The position numbers and the translations under genes are program-made. A stretch of DNA of 64,000 nucleotides from Niveibacterium sp. 24ML (GTDB lineage Bacteria; Pseudomonadota; Gammaproteobacteria; Burkholderiales; Rhodocyclaceae): NCBI RefSeq assembly GCF_026586805.1, contig NZ_JAPFHA010000018.1, positions 1-64,000 on the forward strand, written 5' to 3'. Every line of letters starts with the position of its first letter. Positions within the stretch are counted from its first letter, which is position 1. Positions 1 to 8,744 of this stretch are shown one piece after another. The notes beneath the pieces are model-generated. The model saw only the letters and a list, made by a program, of their open reading frames with translations. It was not told where the DNA came from and did not search any database.

Positions 1-128
1 GAGAGCGCCGAGCAGCGCAGCGGGGTCGGGGGATCGGCGCGCAGCGCCGACGGCGAGGACTGTCTGAGCGGCGGGCGCAGCCCGGCGCGAGTTCCGCAGC
101 CGCCCGACTTCGCGAGCAGCGCAGGGAA

Positions 129-149
129 GTCAGACACGCAGTGTCTGAC
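129..149. repeat. Perfect 9-bp inverted repeat
   Basis: The arms GTCAGACAC (129-137) and GTGTCTGAC (141-149) are exact reverse complements around a 3-base loop. A related word, GACTGTCTGAG, lies near 58-68. Together with the next palindrome it appears to form one composite intergenic element. Confidence 0.75.
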
Positions 150-175
150 CGCGAAGGCCGGGTCGCCTTTTCTTG

Positions 176-207
176 GTTACTTCTTTTGGCGAAGCAAAAG
201 AAGTAAC
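176..207. repeat. Perfect 13-bp palindrome of an intergenic repeat family
   Basis: The arms GTTACTTCTTTTG (176-188) and CAAAAGAAGTAAC (195-207) pair perfectly around the loop GCGAAG. From general knowledge, near-identical 'GGTTACTTCTTTTGG' palindromes are scattered between genes of many beta- and gammaproteobacterial chromosomes. The sequence is A/T-rich against a strongly GC-rich background. A transcript would form a stable hairpin, so it could act as a terminator or transcript stabiliser; this role is inference. Confidence 0.75.
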
Positions 208-380
208 ACGCCCGCCGGGGCGGGACCCGGCTTCACCGGCACAGCCGCGTCAAGCAAACAACGCCAACCGCAAGCCAAGCCTGCATCGCATGGCGGCGCT
301 GCGCCAATTCACTGGATTCAAAGACAAGAGGCCCGCGCGGCCTCCCCGCTAACCAACATCCCTCTTCGGGAGAATCGCTC

Positions 381-2045
381 ATGAGTGATGCCGCCTTCTC
401 CACTGCCGCCACGCCGTCTGCCCCCGAGGCCGACAAGCGGGTGCGCTACAGCCTGGGCCAGATCCTTGGCGCCGATGAATTCGAGCAGGAGCAGTTCTAC
501 TTCCTCGAGCGCGACCGCCAGCACAACCGGGTGCTGCACGGCTACGGCACGGCGCTCGGGCTGGCGGTGTCGCTCTCGGGCAGTGAGGTGCGGGTTGAAC
601 CCGGCCTTGCGCTGACGGTGGCCGGCAAGGTGGTGCGGGTTGATGCGCGCCAGTGCGCCGACTTCGCCGCCTGGGTCGGCGCCAATGTCTCCGCCCTGCT
701 GCCGGCGGACGATGCCGGCTTCCAGCGCGCGCATGTGGTGCTGGGCTACCACGAGTGCGATACCAACCGCTTGCCGCTGCCGGTGACGCCCTGCTGCGGT
801 GAAGGCGAGGGCGTGGCGACGCGGATTGCGGAGACCTTCAGCCTCGCCTTCGTTGCCGAGCCGCCGGCGCAGGTGGAAGAGTGGCTCACCGATCGCTTCG
901 GCCGCCTGCTACGCGCGATTCGTCTGGCGCCCGCGCCGGGCACGCCCCTCGCGCTGGCCGATGTACCGCCGCTGGTGCGCACGCTGATCGCCGGTGAGGC
1001 GTTGGGTGGGCCGTGGCAGGTTGCGGCGGCGGATTTCGACGCGGTGATCGCGCTCGCCGAACGGGTCTGGATCACCGAAGTGCGGCCGCAAGTCCCGGTG
1101 GATGCGGGCCCGCCCGCAGCGCCGACCGTGTTGAAGCCGGAAGAGCCAGTGCTGCTCGCGAGCCTGCGCTTCCGCCTCAATGCCGGCGTGCTGGATGCCG
1201 CAACGCTGACGCTCGACGACAGTGCGCGGCCTTTGCTGCTCAACACCCGCACCCTGCAGGAACGCTATGCGCTGGGCCAGACGGCACAGCCGGTGGCGGC
1301 CGCGGTGGTCGCGTCGGAAACCGCCTTCGGCCTTGCACCAGCGGTCGGCGTGAGCGAGGCCTACGCGCGTGCCGACCACACCCACGGCAGCCCGCCGATG
1401 CCGGTGAGCGGCGGCGATCTCACGGGGCCTATCGACGCCGCGCAGGTCGTCGCCTTGCAGGGCGTCGGCCTGGTTTCAACCGGTGCAGCGAGCGGCCAGT
1501 TGCTTGGTTTCGACGGCACGGTCTGGCGGCCGGTGGCGCCGCCCGCGGTGGGCGGTGACCCGGTGGTGCTGGGTGGCGATGCGAACGGCCCGGCGGGTGA
1601 CAACGTGGTTGCCGGCTTGCAGAAGCGCAAGGTGTCGGACGAGGCGCCGGCACATGGCGATGCGCTGGTGTGGGATGCCGAAGCCGAGGCCTGGCGGCCG
1701 CGCCCGGCTGGCGCAGCGGCGTCGCCGGTGCGCGTGGTTGCAGCAGGGGTGCTGGGCTTCAATGGCGCGCGCGGGCCGGTGTTCGGCGGGCTTGAGCTGG
1801 TGGACAACAACCCGATGCTGATCCGCTTCGATGGCTATGTGCGGCCTAACTTCGACGGCGGGCACATGTACATCCTGAAAGCGATCGCGATGGGCACGCT
1901 CGACAAACCGATCCCGTCGGTAGGCTGCGCTGGCTTCGTCGAGAAGGGCATCCTGATTTCACTCTCCTTCGGCACCGAACTGAGCAGCCTTGAAGCGGGC
2001 TGGGAAGTGATGCTCGAAGTCAGCGAGTACGGAGAGAAACCATGA
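381..2045 (+). CDS. eCIS-associated tail-fibre-like protein
   Basis: Protein of 554 residues, the first gene of the injection-system block. Residues about 20-90 carry a conserved module (GQIL, then ERDRQHNRVLHGYG, then VEPG) that I recognise from proteins beside phage-tail-like clusters; the next gene has a divergent copy. Residues about 318-340 contain YARADHTHG, a linker typical of phage tail fibres. Two fibre-type repeats follow at about 344-392 and 397-445 (GGDLTG, ALQG, GQLLGF, WRP). The C-terminal 105 residues resemble the matching part of the third gene. Likely a surface or fibre part of the particle. The exact role is inference. The stop overlaps the next start (ATGA). Confidence 0.6.
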   Translation: MSDAAFSTAATPSAPEADKRVRYSLGQILGADEFEQEQFYFLERDRQHNRVLHGYGTALGLAVSLSGSEVRVEPGLALTVAGKVVRVDARQCADFAAWVGANVSALLPADDAGFQRAHVVLGYHECDTNRLPLPVTPCCGEGEGVATRIAETFSLAFVAEPPAQVEEWLTDRFGRLLRAIRLAPAPGTPLALADVPPLVRTLIAGEALGGPWQVAAADFDAVIALAERVWITEVRPQVPVDAGPPAAPTVLKPEEPVLLASLRFRLNAGVLDAATLTLDDSARPLLLNTRTLQERYALGQTAQPVAAAVVASETAFGLAPAVGVSEAYARADHTHGSPPMPVSGGDLTGPIDAAQVVALQGVGLVSTGAASGQLLGFDGTVWRPVAPPAVGGDPVVLGGDANGPAGDNVVAGLQKRKVSDEAPAHGDALVWDAEAEAWRPRPAGAAASPVRVVAAGVLGFNGARGPVFGGLELVDNNPMLIRFDGYVRPNFDGGHMYILKAIAMGTLDKPIPSVGCAGFVEKGILISLSFGTELSSLEAGWEVMLEVSEYGEKP

Positions 2046-3355
2046 GCGCGCTTGCAGAAGCCGCCGCCGCGGGCTACTTCGATGGCGCCCAGCGTGCGGT
2101 GAATTTCTTCGCTGGCCGCCTGCTCTCCGGCCGCGATCTGGCGGATGAGCAGGCGGCCAGCGCCGAGCGTGACGCGGCCATCGCCACGGCCGCCGGCACC
2201 GGCATTGCGCGCGGGCTGGTGGTGACGCGTTCACGTAGCGCTAATGGCAGTCTGCTGGAGGCGGTGGATCTGTCGCCCGGCACCGCGATCGCGCCGGACG
2301 GCACGGTGCTGCGGCTCGCCTCACCGCTGCGCATCCAGCTGGCGCCGGATACCTCGACGCCGCCACCCCCCAATCTCGGGCCGGGGGCTTTCCGGCTCTG
2401 CGGGCCGAAGCCGGGCGGCAGACCCGGGCCTTCGGTGCGTTACGGCACCGCCTTGCAGGTGCTGCTGGTGGGCCCGGCGCAGGCGCTGTCATCCGAACAG
2501 GCGCCGGGCGTGTCGGGCGCCGGCAGCGAATCGATCAATCGTTGCGGTGCGCGCTGGCGGCTCAATGGCTTGCGCTTCCGGCTCGCGACGATTCCGGTGG
2601 CGCTGCTTGGCGCCGCAGCATCCACGCTGGCCGATACCAGCACCCTGGGCCGCCATCGCGCGCGGCATATCGCGGCCTTTGCGGCCTTGGGCGGAAACGT
2701 CGTGGCCGAAGCGCTGGTCGATCCGCTCGGTGGGCTGAACAACCCGCTGCGCGCCTACGGCCTGCTCGATGCCGCCGGTGTGGTGGCCGACGACGAAGTG
2801 CCGCTTGCGCTGTTTGGTTGGCAACCGGCTGGCCTGGCCTGGCTCGACATGTGGGCGGTGCGCCGCACGCTACACGAACCGGCTTCGGCGGCTGACTTGC
2901 TGCTGCTCGGTAGCGGACGCCGTGCGGCGGAAGGCATGGCCTTCATCCGGCAGTTCGCGCAGCAGGCCGCCGAACTGATCGGCGCCGCCGACTATGCGCC
3001 CACGATCATGACGGCGCGCAATGTCTTTGCCTATCTGCCGCCGGTGGGTGTGCTGCCGATCGCCAGTGCCACGCGCCGCGGCATCCAGCCCAACGCCTTC
3101 TTCAGCGGGCTGGCTGTCAGCGAGGACGACTACCTCGATGGCGCGCTGCTCGAACCGCTGTGGCGCGGCGCGGCGATGCTGCCGCCGATCGATCTGGCGA
3201 GCGAACCGCAGCAACTGATCTGGCGATTCCGATTGCGTGGAGATGGCGGCGCCGAGAGCGGCGCGCTGCTCTTCGGCCACCGGCACCTGCCGCTTCCGGC
3301 TGCGTCGCGTGAGAACCGCGCGCGTTTCGATCACGACCGTTACCCCACTTTCTGA
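2042..3355 (+). CDS. eCIS-associated protein of unknown function, related to preceding gene
   Basis: Protein of 437 residues. Its N-terminus (residues about 15-100) follows the pattern of the upstream gene: GRLL, then DEQ, an AER stretch, GTGIARGL, then SPGTAIAPDG. I read this as a divergent copy of the same module. The remainder is alanine/leucine-rich and I recognise no further domain. It overlaps the upstream stop by ATGA and is followed after 10 bases by the next start, whose ribosome binding site overlaps its stop. Translational coupling suggests a fixed stoichiometry within the particle. Structural role inferred from position only. Confidence 0.5.
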   Translation: MSALAEAAAAGYFDGAQRAVNFFAGRLLSGRDLADEQAASAERDAAIATAAGTGIARGLVVTRSRSANGSLLEAVDLSPGTAIAPDGTVLRLASPLRIQLAPDTSTPPPPNLGPGAFRLCGPKPGGRPGPSVRYGTALQVLLVGPAQALSSEQAPGVSGAGSESINRCGARWRLNGLRFRLATIPVALLGAAASTLADTSTLGRHRARHIAAFAALGGNVVAEALVDPLGGLNNPLRAYGLLDAAGVVADDEVPLALFGWQPAGLAWLDMWAVRRTLHEPASAADLLLLGSGRRAAEGMAFIRQFAQQAAELIGAADYAPTIMTARNVFAYLPPVGVLPIASATRRGIQPNAFFSGLAVSEDDYLDGALLEPLWRGAAMLPPIDLASEPQQLIWRFRLRGDGGAESGALLFGHRHLPLPAASRENRARFDHDRYPTF

Positions 3356-3359
3356 GGAG
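3354..3359 (+). promoter_or_regulatory. Ribosome binding site fixing the third gene's start
   Basis: GAGGAG overlaps the stop of the preceding gene and sits 6 bases before the ATG at 3366. An upstream in-frame ATG at 3237 would give 43 extra arginine-rich residues and a 119-base overlap, so 3366 is preferred. Confidence 0.7.
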
Positions 3360-3365
3360 CCCGAC

Positions 3366-4808
3366 ATGGCCGACTTCAAAGCCCTCTCTGCCGATGCACT
3401 GCGCGGCGATCAGATCCAGCGTACCGGTCTCTCGTCGCTCGCCCAGCCGATGGTGGACACTTCCCTGCTTGGCGATCGGATGACCGTGGCGCCCGGCTTG
3501 CTCAACCCCGGCCTGGTCGGGACGATTGATCCGGGCATCCTGCGGCCGCCCCAGCGTCCGACGACGCTCGCCCATGTGCAGCCCGGCGAGCTGATCACCG
3601 CGAACTTGATGAACGCGATCATCGACCGCCTCAACGCGCTGGCCGGCGACGTCGGCCCAGACGCGATGAGCGGCGATGTCAGCGGCACCACTGCGGCCAA
3701 CCAGATCGGCGCGCTGCAAGGGCGCAGCGTGCAGGCCAGCGCGCCGGCAGAGGGTCAGTTGCTCGGCTTCACCAACAACGCGTGGCGGCCGGTGGCGGCC
3801 CCGCAAGCGGCGCAGCAGACGCCCGAGATTGTCGCCGCTGCGCTTATCCGCCGCACCAGCGGGGTCAATGACTGGGTCGTCACCTCGCTCAAGGGCAGCG
3901 TGGTCAGCAAGGATGCGCGCATGCCGCAACTGGCGTTCAGCGGCTACAACCCGTCCTTCAATCACTACGTCTATCGCCTCACCCTCAAGGACGCCGATGG
4001 CAAGGGCGGCATCACGACGGTCATGCCCTACGTGTTCCGTGAGAACCCGGATTACTTTGAACTGGGCTTCCAGCCGCTGAGCCCCGGCGCGAGCTTCGAC
4101 GGCGGGCTGATCCTGCAACTGGAGGTGGCGGCCTATCCCAAGCTCTTCATCCTGCCGCCGGGCGGCTTCACCTTCCCCGGCGGGATCACGACCATCCCGG
4201 GCGGGGTGACGACCATCCCCGGCGGGATCACCAACCCGCCGGGCGGCATTGCGACAAACCCCGGCGGCATCACGACGCTACCGGGCGGGATCACGACCTT
4301 GCCGGGCACGGTGATCAATCCGGGCACAGTGATCAACCCCGGCACAGTGATCAACCCCGGCACCGTGCTCAATCCGCCCACCGGCATTGGCGTGCAGCCG
4401 GGTGGCATCCTCAATCCGGGTGCGATCAACACGCTTCCTGGCGGCATCACGACCCAGCCCGGAACCATCGCAACGCTGCCAACGGGCGGCGTGAACAGCG
4501 TGCCCGGCGGTGTGATTGCGGCGCCGGGCAACTTCACCGGCGTGAATGCCAATCCGGGCCTCTTCAACCCCGTGGGCATCGGGAACACCGGCCTTGCACC
4601 CGGTGTCGTTGCCACGCCGGTGGTGGGGGTGGCGCAGCCGGTGGCGCTCGGCAGCTTGTCCACACCGGTGAACCTGGGAGGCAACATGCGCGATCTGCCG
4701 ACGCCCAAGGCGGCGTCGCGCAAGGCGCCAACGAACACCGCGCCGAAGCCTGCGGCCAAGCCGGCCGCCAAGCGCGCGCCGAAGAAGACACCGCCGAAAG
4801 GGCGCTGA
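3366..4808 (+). CDS. Fibre-like protein with Pro-Gly repeat shaft and basic tail
   Basis: Protein of 480 residues. Residues about 102-146 hold the same fibre repeat as the first gene (SGDVSG, ALQG, GQLLGF, WRPV). Residues about 150-265 resemble the C-terminal domain of the first gene, ending in LQLEVAAYPK. Residues 271-336 are a strict tandem repeat: six heptads of the PGGITTx type followed by four hexads of the PGTVIN type. Looser PGG repeats continue to about 390. The C-terminus is rich in Lys, Ala and Pro. I infer an elongated surface fibre or whisker of the injection particle. Collagen-like surface filaments are the nearest analogy. Confidence 0.6.
   Translation: MADFKALSADALRGDQIQRTGLSSLAQPMVDTSLLGDRMTVAPGLLNPGLVGTIDPGILRPPQRPTTLAHVQPGELITANLMNAIIDRLNALAGDVGPDAMSGDVSGTTAANQIGALQGRSVQASAPAEGQLLGFTNNAWRPVAAPQAAQQTPEIVAAALIRRTSGVNDWVVTSLKGSVVSKDARMPQLAFSGYNPSFNHYVYRLTLKDADGKGGITTVMPYVFRENPDYFELGFQPLSPGASFDGGLILQLEVAAYPKLFILPPGGFTFPGGITTIPGGVTTIPGGITNPPGGIATNPGGITTLPGGITTLPGTVINPGTVINPGTVINPGTVLNPPTGIGVQPGGILNPGAINTLPGGITTQPGTIATLPTGGVNSVPGGVIAAPGNFTGVNANPGLFNPVGIGNTGLAPGVVATPVVGVAQPVALGSLSTPVNLGGNMRDLPTPKAASRKAPTNTAPKPAAKPAAKRAPKKTPPKGR
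4176..4373 (+). repeat. In-frame tandem repeats, 6 x 21 bp then 4 x 18 bp
   Basis: Inside the fibre-like gene, six 21-base units encode PGGITTI-like heptads (4176-4301). Four 18-base units encode PGTVIN-like hexads (4302-4373), two of them nearly identical at the base level. Such arrays expand and contract by slippage, so the shaft length may vary between strains. Confidence 0.85.
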
Positions 4809-4809
4809 C

Positions 4810-6780
4810 ATGGACGGCGTGCACATCGTGCAAGCCCGCGTGCGTGGCGCTGCGCACGCCCCCGATGTGCAGGCGCGCCTGGCGCGGCGGGTCGATGCAG
4901 CCTTGGGCGCGCTCGATCCGGGCGATGCGATCCTGTGCCTGCGCCGGGCAGGCGGGCGTATTGCGGCCGATGCGCTGGAGCGGCCCTTGCATCGCCCGTC
5001 GCCAGACTGGCAAGCCGTCATCACCCAGGCACGCAGCCGCCTGGCCGCGGCGCGCCGGCCCTGGATCGAGTCGGTGGGGCCGGCAGCCGAGGCGGTGCGC
5101 TTTGCCGATACCGCCGAATGGCTGGCCTGCGCCGCGCGCGATCTGCTGGCCGGCACGATCGATCACTGGTGGTGGTGCAGCTTGCCGCAGGCAGGTGCCG
5201 AAGGCGTGTTCGCCGCCTGGCGCACGCATCCGCAAGCGGTGCCGGCCGCGCTTGCGCTCCTGGCCGGGGAAGGGCGGGCGGTGGCATTCGCACGCGCTTG
5301 CGCGCCGCAGGCAGAAGGCTTGCGGCAAGCCCTCGCGCAGTGCTTCGTGATTCCGGCAGGGGCCACGCCGGCACCCGCCGACGCGGTACGGGCCATCGCC
5401 GAGGCGCTCGCCGATTGTGCCGGGTTCGAAAGCGCTGATCTGCCCGCCGCCGCGCGCGCCTGGCTGTGGCTGGCCTTGGGGCTGGCCCGGGTGCCGGCCG
5501 CTGCCAGCGCCGCGCCCTGTCCGCCAGACACATGGCTGGCGGCACATGGGCCAGCGGCGGCCACCGCGGCTGAGGGCATGGCCGTCGAAGACTTGCCGCG
5601 CTTGGCCTTGGGTGATGAGGTGGCCGCGCCGGCGCCCGCCGCCCTTCCGCCTTCCGTGGCCGGGGCCACCGCGAGCGATGAGCCGGCTGCTTTCAGCGCG
5701 CCGCCTGTGCCCGCTTCGCAGAGTGCGCAGGGCTTGGCTTCCGCGTACCCGCCCGGTGCCGCCGATGCGGATCGCGCAGCGGGGGCGCAATCACCGGACG
5801 AGGCGCCGGCTACGGCCGCGCCGACTGACACCGCAGCCGCAGACGGCCCGCGCTCGCCGCCGGCCGTGCAGTGGCACGACCAAGCGCCGACGCCCCCCGC
5901 GCTGCCGGAACAAACGGCGGGCGAACTCCCGGTGCCCGAGTTGCCGCTTATCCCTGCCTTGCAGCAGATCGCGCTACCTTCGCGCGCGGTATCCGGCGCC
6001 GCGCACGCAGCGGCGAATACAGCCTTTGTGGCGAGCCCGCTGGCCGCCGTGCAGACCGGGCTCGGTGGCGTGTTCCACCTGCTCAACCTTGCGCTTGCAC
6101 TGGGGCTCTACCCGGATTTCACCCGCCCCGCCGAACGTGGCATTGGCCTGCACCCCTGGGATCTGCTCAGCCTTCTTGCGCGCAGATTGCTCGGCGCCGC
6201 TTTCGATGCCGATCCGCTTGCGACCTGGCTTGCCGCAGCGGCCGGCCGCCCGGCCGAGCTGCAAGCGGGCAGCTGGGCGCCGCCGCCGCGGGCCGACTGG
6301 TGCCTGCCAGAGGACTGGTTGGCGCCCTGGGCTGATCAGAAGCGCGCCTGGCGGCAGGTGGTAGGCCCGGATCGACATGCCTTGTGGCATCCGGCCGGCT
6401 TCTGCGTGGCCGATCTGCCGCGCCGCGAAGTGCTGCGCGGCAACGACTGGCCCGGCTGGGTAGCGCCACGCCGGATCGCGCAACGCGGCCGGCCGGCGCC
6501 GCGCCCGATCGGCGACTGGGCGGATTGGGTGGCACGGCTTGCCCCCTTCGTCGTGGCGCGGCTCGCGGTGGCCACGGGCTTTGCGCCGGATGAGGTGGTC
6601 GGGCGTGTGCTGCGCCGCGCCGCGCGCATCGTGCGCAGCGGCGAGGCGCTTGAAGTGCGCATGTCGCTGGCCGCCTTGCCGATCGAATTGCGCCTGGCGG
6701 GGCTCGATCGCGACCTCGGGTGGTTGCCCGCGGCCGGATGCGCACTGCGTTACCGCTTCACCGCCGAGGCCGGGCAATGA
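4810..6780 (+). CDS. Conserved eCIS-locus protein, possible tape-measure type
   Basis: Protein of 656 residues lying directly before the AAA+ ATPase. The N-terminus (VHIVQARVRG, then ARLARRVDAAL) resembles the start of contractile-injection-system tape-measure-type proteins, but only loosely. Residues about 255-395 are Pro/Ala-rich and probably disordered. A folded C-terminal part follows, with the motif GGVFHLLNLALALGLYPDFT at about 419 and then HPWDLL, which I associate with hypothetical proteins of eCIS loci. In the Afp cluster the gene before the ATPase is the tape measure, which supports but does not prove that role. The stop overlaps the next start (ATGA). Confidence 0.5.
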   Translation: MDGVHIVQARVRGAAHAPDVQARLARRVDAALGALDPGDAILCLRRAGGRIAADALERPLHRPSPDWQAVITQARSRLAAARRPWIESVGPAAEAVRFADTAEWLACAARDLLAGTIDHWWWCSLPQAGAEGVFAAWRTHPQAVPAALALLAGEGRAVAFARACAPQAEGLRQALAQCFVIPAGATPAPADAVRAIAEALADCAGFESADLPAAARAWLWLALGLARVPAAASAAPCPPDTWLAAHGPAAATAAEGMAVEDLPRLALGDEVAAPAPAALPPSVAGATASDEPAAFSAPPVPASQSAQGLASAYPPGAADADRAAGAQSPDEAPATAAPTDTAAADGPRSPPAVQWHDQAPTPPALPEQTAGELPVPELPLIPALQQIALPSRAVSGAAHAAANTAFVASPLAAVQTGLGGVFHLLNLALALGLYPDFTRPAERGIGLHPWDLLSLLARRLLGAAFDADPLATWLAAAAGRPAELQAGSWAPPPRADWCLPEDWLAPWADQKRAWRQVVGPDRHALWHPAGFCVADLPRREVLRGNDWPGWVAPRRIAQRGRPAPRPIGDWADWVARLAPFVVARLAVATGFAPDEVVGRVLRRAARIVRSGEALEVRMSLAALPIELRLAGLDRDLGWLPAAGCALRYRFTAEAGQ

Positions 6781-8744
6781 ACGCGCCGCGTGCGCCGCTG
6801 GCCTTTGCCGACGTGGCACCCGGCGCGGCCAACCATGCGCGCCTGTTCTTCTTCGGTGCGGTGCTGGCGTGGCTGGCGCCGGCGCTGCGCAAGGCGGGCT
6901 CGCCCGATGCGCTGTTCGCGCAGCATCCCTTCCTGCAGGACTATCTGGACCAGATCGACAGGCCGGAACTCGAAGGTCTGCCGCTGGAAACCTGCTGGCA
7001 GGTCTGGCATGAGGCCACGGCCGCCTGGGCCGCGCCGCAGTTCAGCCTGCCGATCCGGCGCCTGCAGCACGCGCTCGGGCTGGGCGATGCCGCGATCGGG
7101 CTGGTCTTCCAGGTCGGCCTGATCGAGGACGACCCGCGCTTTGCCGCACTGGCGGCCGACTTGCAGGATGGCGCCGCGCGCCCCGCCTGGGGCTGGCTGT
7201 CGGCCTGCCACCCGACGCTTGATCCCGACGCGGTGCGCGAACGTTTGCAACAGGTGCTCAAGGCCGGCCTGCTGCTGGCCGAACAGCAGGGGCCGCGCGC
7301 GGCATGGCCGCTGGCGGTGCCGCTGGCGGTGTGGGACGCGCTCTGCGCGCGCCCGGTGCAGGACCCGGCCTTGCGCCTGCGCGAGCCGACGCAGGCGCGC
7401 GCGCTCGAAGGCCTGGTCGCCCCGCCGGGAGTGGCCGATCTGCCAAAGCCCTTGGCCCTGCGCGGCTTGCCGGGCTGCGGGCGGATGAGCCTTGCCGCCG
7501 CGCTCGCGGCGCAGGGCGGGCACGGCTGCCTGAGCCTGCGCGCGGGGGCAGCCACCAGCCTCACCGATCTGGATAGCGCGCGCTGCGTGGCCCTGCTTTC
7601 GAACGCGGCGCTGGTGCTCGATGCGCGCCACAGCCTGCCCGATGCCCTGCCGCGCCTTGTCACCAAGGCTGACTACACGCTGCTGCCGGTCGCAGGGGGC
7701 GAATTGCCCGCGCAGGTCACACTGCTGCCGCTGCGGCCGCCGACACCGGCGCAGCGCGTGGCGATTCTGCATGAGGCCTGGCTGGCGGCCGGGCGCGACG
7801 ATTGCCCGGCGGCACTTGCGCTGCCGCACCGTCTGCCCGCCGGGGTGTGGCGGCGTCAGATCGAACGCGCCCTGACGCGGCCCGAACCCGCGCACGCACT
7901 GGCCGAACAACTGGCGCACCGGGGCGATGCGGCGCTGGCGGCGCTGGCCGAAGTCTTGCCGACGACGGGCAGCTGGCGCGAGCTGGCACTGCCTGCGCGT
8001 GCCACTGAAGAGATGGGCTGGCTTGAACTGCGCTGCCGCCGCCGCGAGGCACTGGCCGATGGCGTGGGCGAGGCGCTCGCGGCCGGCCTCACGCCCGGGG
8101 TGCGGGCCTTGTTCAAGGGGCCGTCCGGCACAGGCAAAACCGCGGCGGCGCGCATCCTGGCGGCGCAGTTGGGCAAGCCCGCCTACCGCATCGACCTCGC
8201 GCGCACGGTGAGCAAGTACATCGGCGAGACCGAGGCCAACCTCGCGCGCATCTTCGAAGCCGCCGAGGCGATCGACGCGGTGCTGCTGCTTGACGAAGGC
8301 GATGCGCTGATGGCAGGCCGCACCGGCGTCAGCAATGCCAACGATCGCTACGCCAACCTTGAAACCAACTTCCTGCTGCAGGCGGTGGAGCGCTTCCACG
8401 GCATCCTGCTGATCACCACCAACAGCGCTGAGCGGATCGACAGCGCCTTCCTGCGCCGTATTGATGTGACGATCGACTTCCCGGCCCCGGATGCTGCGGT
8501 GCGCGAGCGCATCCTCGCGATTCAGCTGCCGGCCGATCATGCGGTGCCGGCGGCGGTGCTGTCGCGCTTTGCGGCGCGCTGTGCGCTGTCGGGCGGGCAG
8601 TGGCGCAACGTGGTGCTGCATGCGGCGCTGCTGGCGCTTGATGCCGGTGGCGTGATCGACGCGGCGGCGCTCGAATCGGCGATCCGCCGTGAGTACCGCA
8701 AGAGCGGGCAGGTCTGCCCGCTGCGTGAGGGGGGCGAAACATGA
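6777..8744 (+). CDS. AAA+ ATPase of the contractile injection system (Afp15-like)
   Basis: Protein of 655 residues; the ATG at 6777 overlaps the upstream stop, so the in-frame start at 6720 is rejected. The C-terminal AAA+ module has Walker A GPSGTGKT at 448-455 (Lys454), Walker B LLLDEGD with Asp506 and Glu507, a sensor-1 stretch ITTNS and a candidate arginine finger FLRRID. The N-terminal ~420 residues are a family-specific region; a GLPGCGR segment near 240 looks like a decayed second P-loop. ATPases of this type occur in nearly all eCIS loci and are thought to help particle assembly. Overlaps the toxin gene by ATGA. Confidence 0.85.
   Translation: MNAPRAPLAFADVAPGAANHARLFFFGAVLAWLAPALRKAGSPDALFAQHPFLQDYLDQIDRPELEGLPLETCWQVWHEATAAWAAPQFSLPIRRLQHALGLGDAAIGLVFQVGLIEDDPRFAALAADLQDGAARPAWGWLSACHPTLDPDAVRERLQQVLKAGLLLAEQQGPRAAWPLAVPLAVWDALCARPVQDPALRLREPTQARALEGLVAPPGVADLPKPLALRGLPGCGRMSLAAALAAQGGHGCLSLRAGAATSLTDLDSARCVALLSNAALVLDARHSLPDALPRLVTKADYTLLPVAGGELPAQVTLLPLRPPTPAQRVAILHEAWLAAGRDDCPAALALPHRLPAGVWRRQIERALTRPEPAHALAEQLAHRGDAALAALAEVLPTTGSWRELALPARATEEMGWLELRCRRREALADGVGEALAAGLTPGVRALFKGPSGTGKTAAARILAAQLGKPAYRIDLARTVSKYIGETEANLARIFEAAEAIDAVLLLDEGDALMAGRTGVSNANDRYANLETNFLLQAVERFHGILLITTNSAERIDSAFLRRIDVTIDFPAPDAAVRERILAIQLPADHAVPAAVLSRFAARCALSGGQWRNVVLHAALLALDAGGVIDAAALESAIRREYRKSGQVCPLREGGET

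Larger units (their letters stand above)
1..380. other. Gene-free GC-rich intergenic region with palindromes
   Basis: No credible coding sequence lies here. The region is very GC-rich, with short repeated words such as GAGCAGCGCAG near positions 9 and 114. It holds two perfect palindromes, listed separately. It ends in a modest purine-rich ribosome binding site (GGGAG near 369) before the first gene. I see no convincing -35/-10 pair. The core structural genes of the injection system, if present, would lie to the left of this block. Confidence 0.7.

Noticed and set aside
4176-4373. CRISPR-like array
   Set aside because: The repeats are contiguous, in frame and coding, without spacers.
7490-7520. 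Second P-loop in the eCIS ATPase
   Set aside because: The GLPGCGR segment lacks the lysine and Ser/Thr of a working Walker A, so only the C-terminal module is counted as an ATPase.
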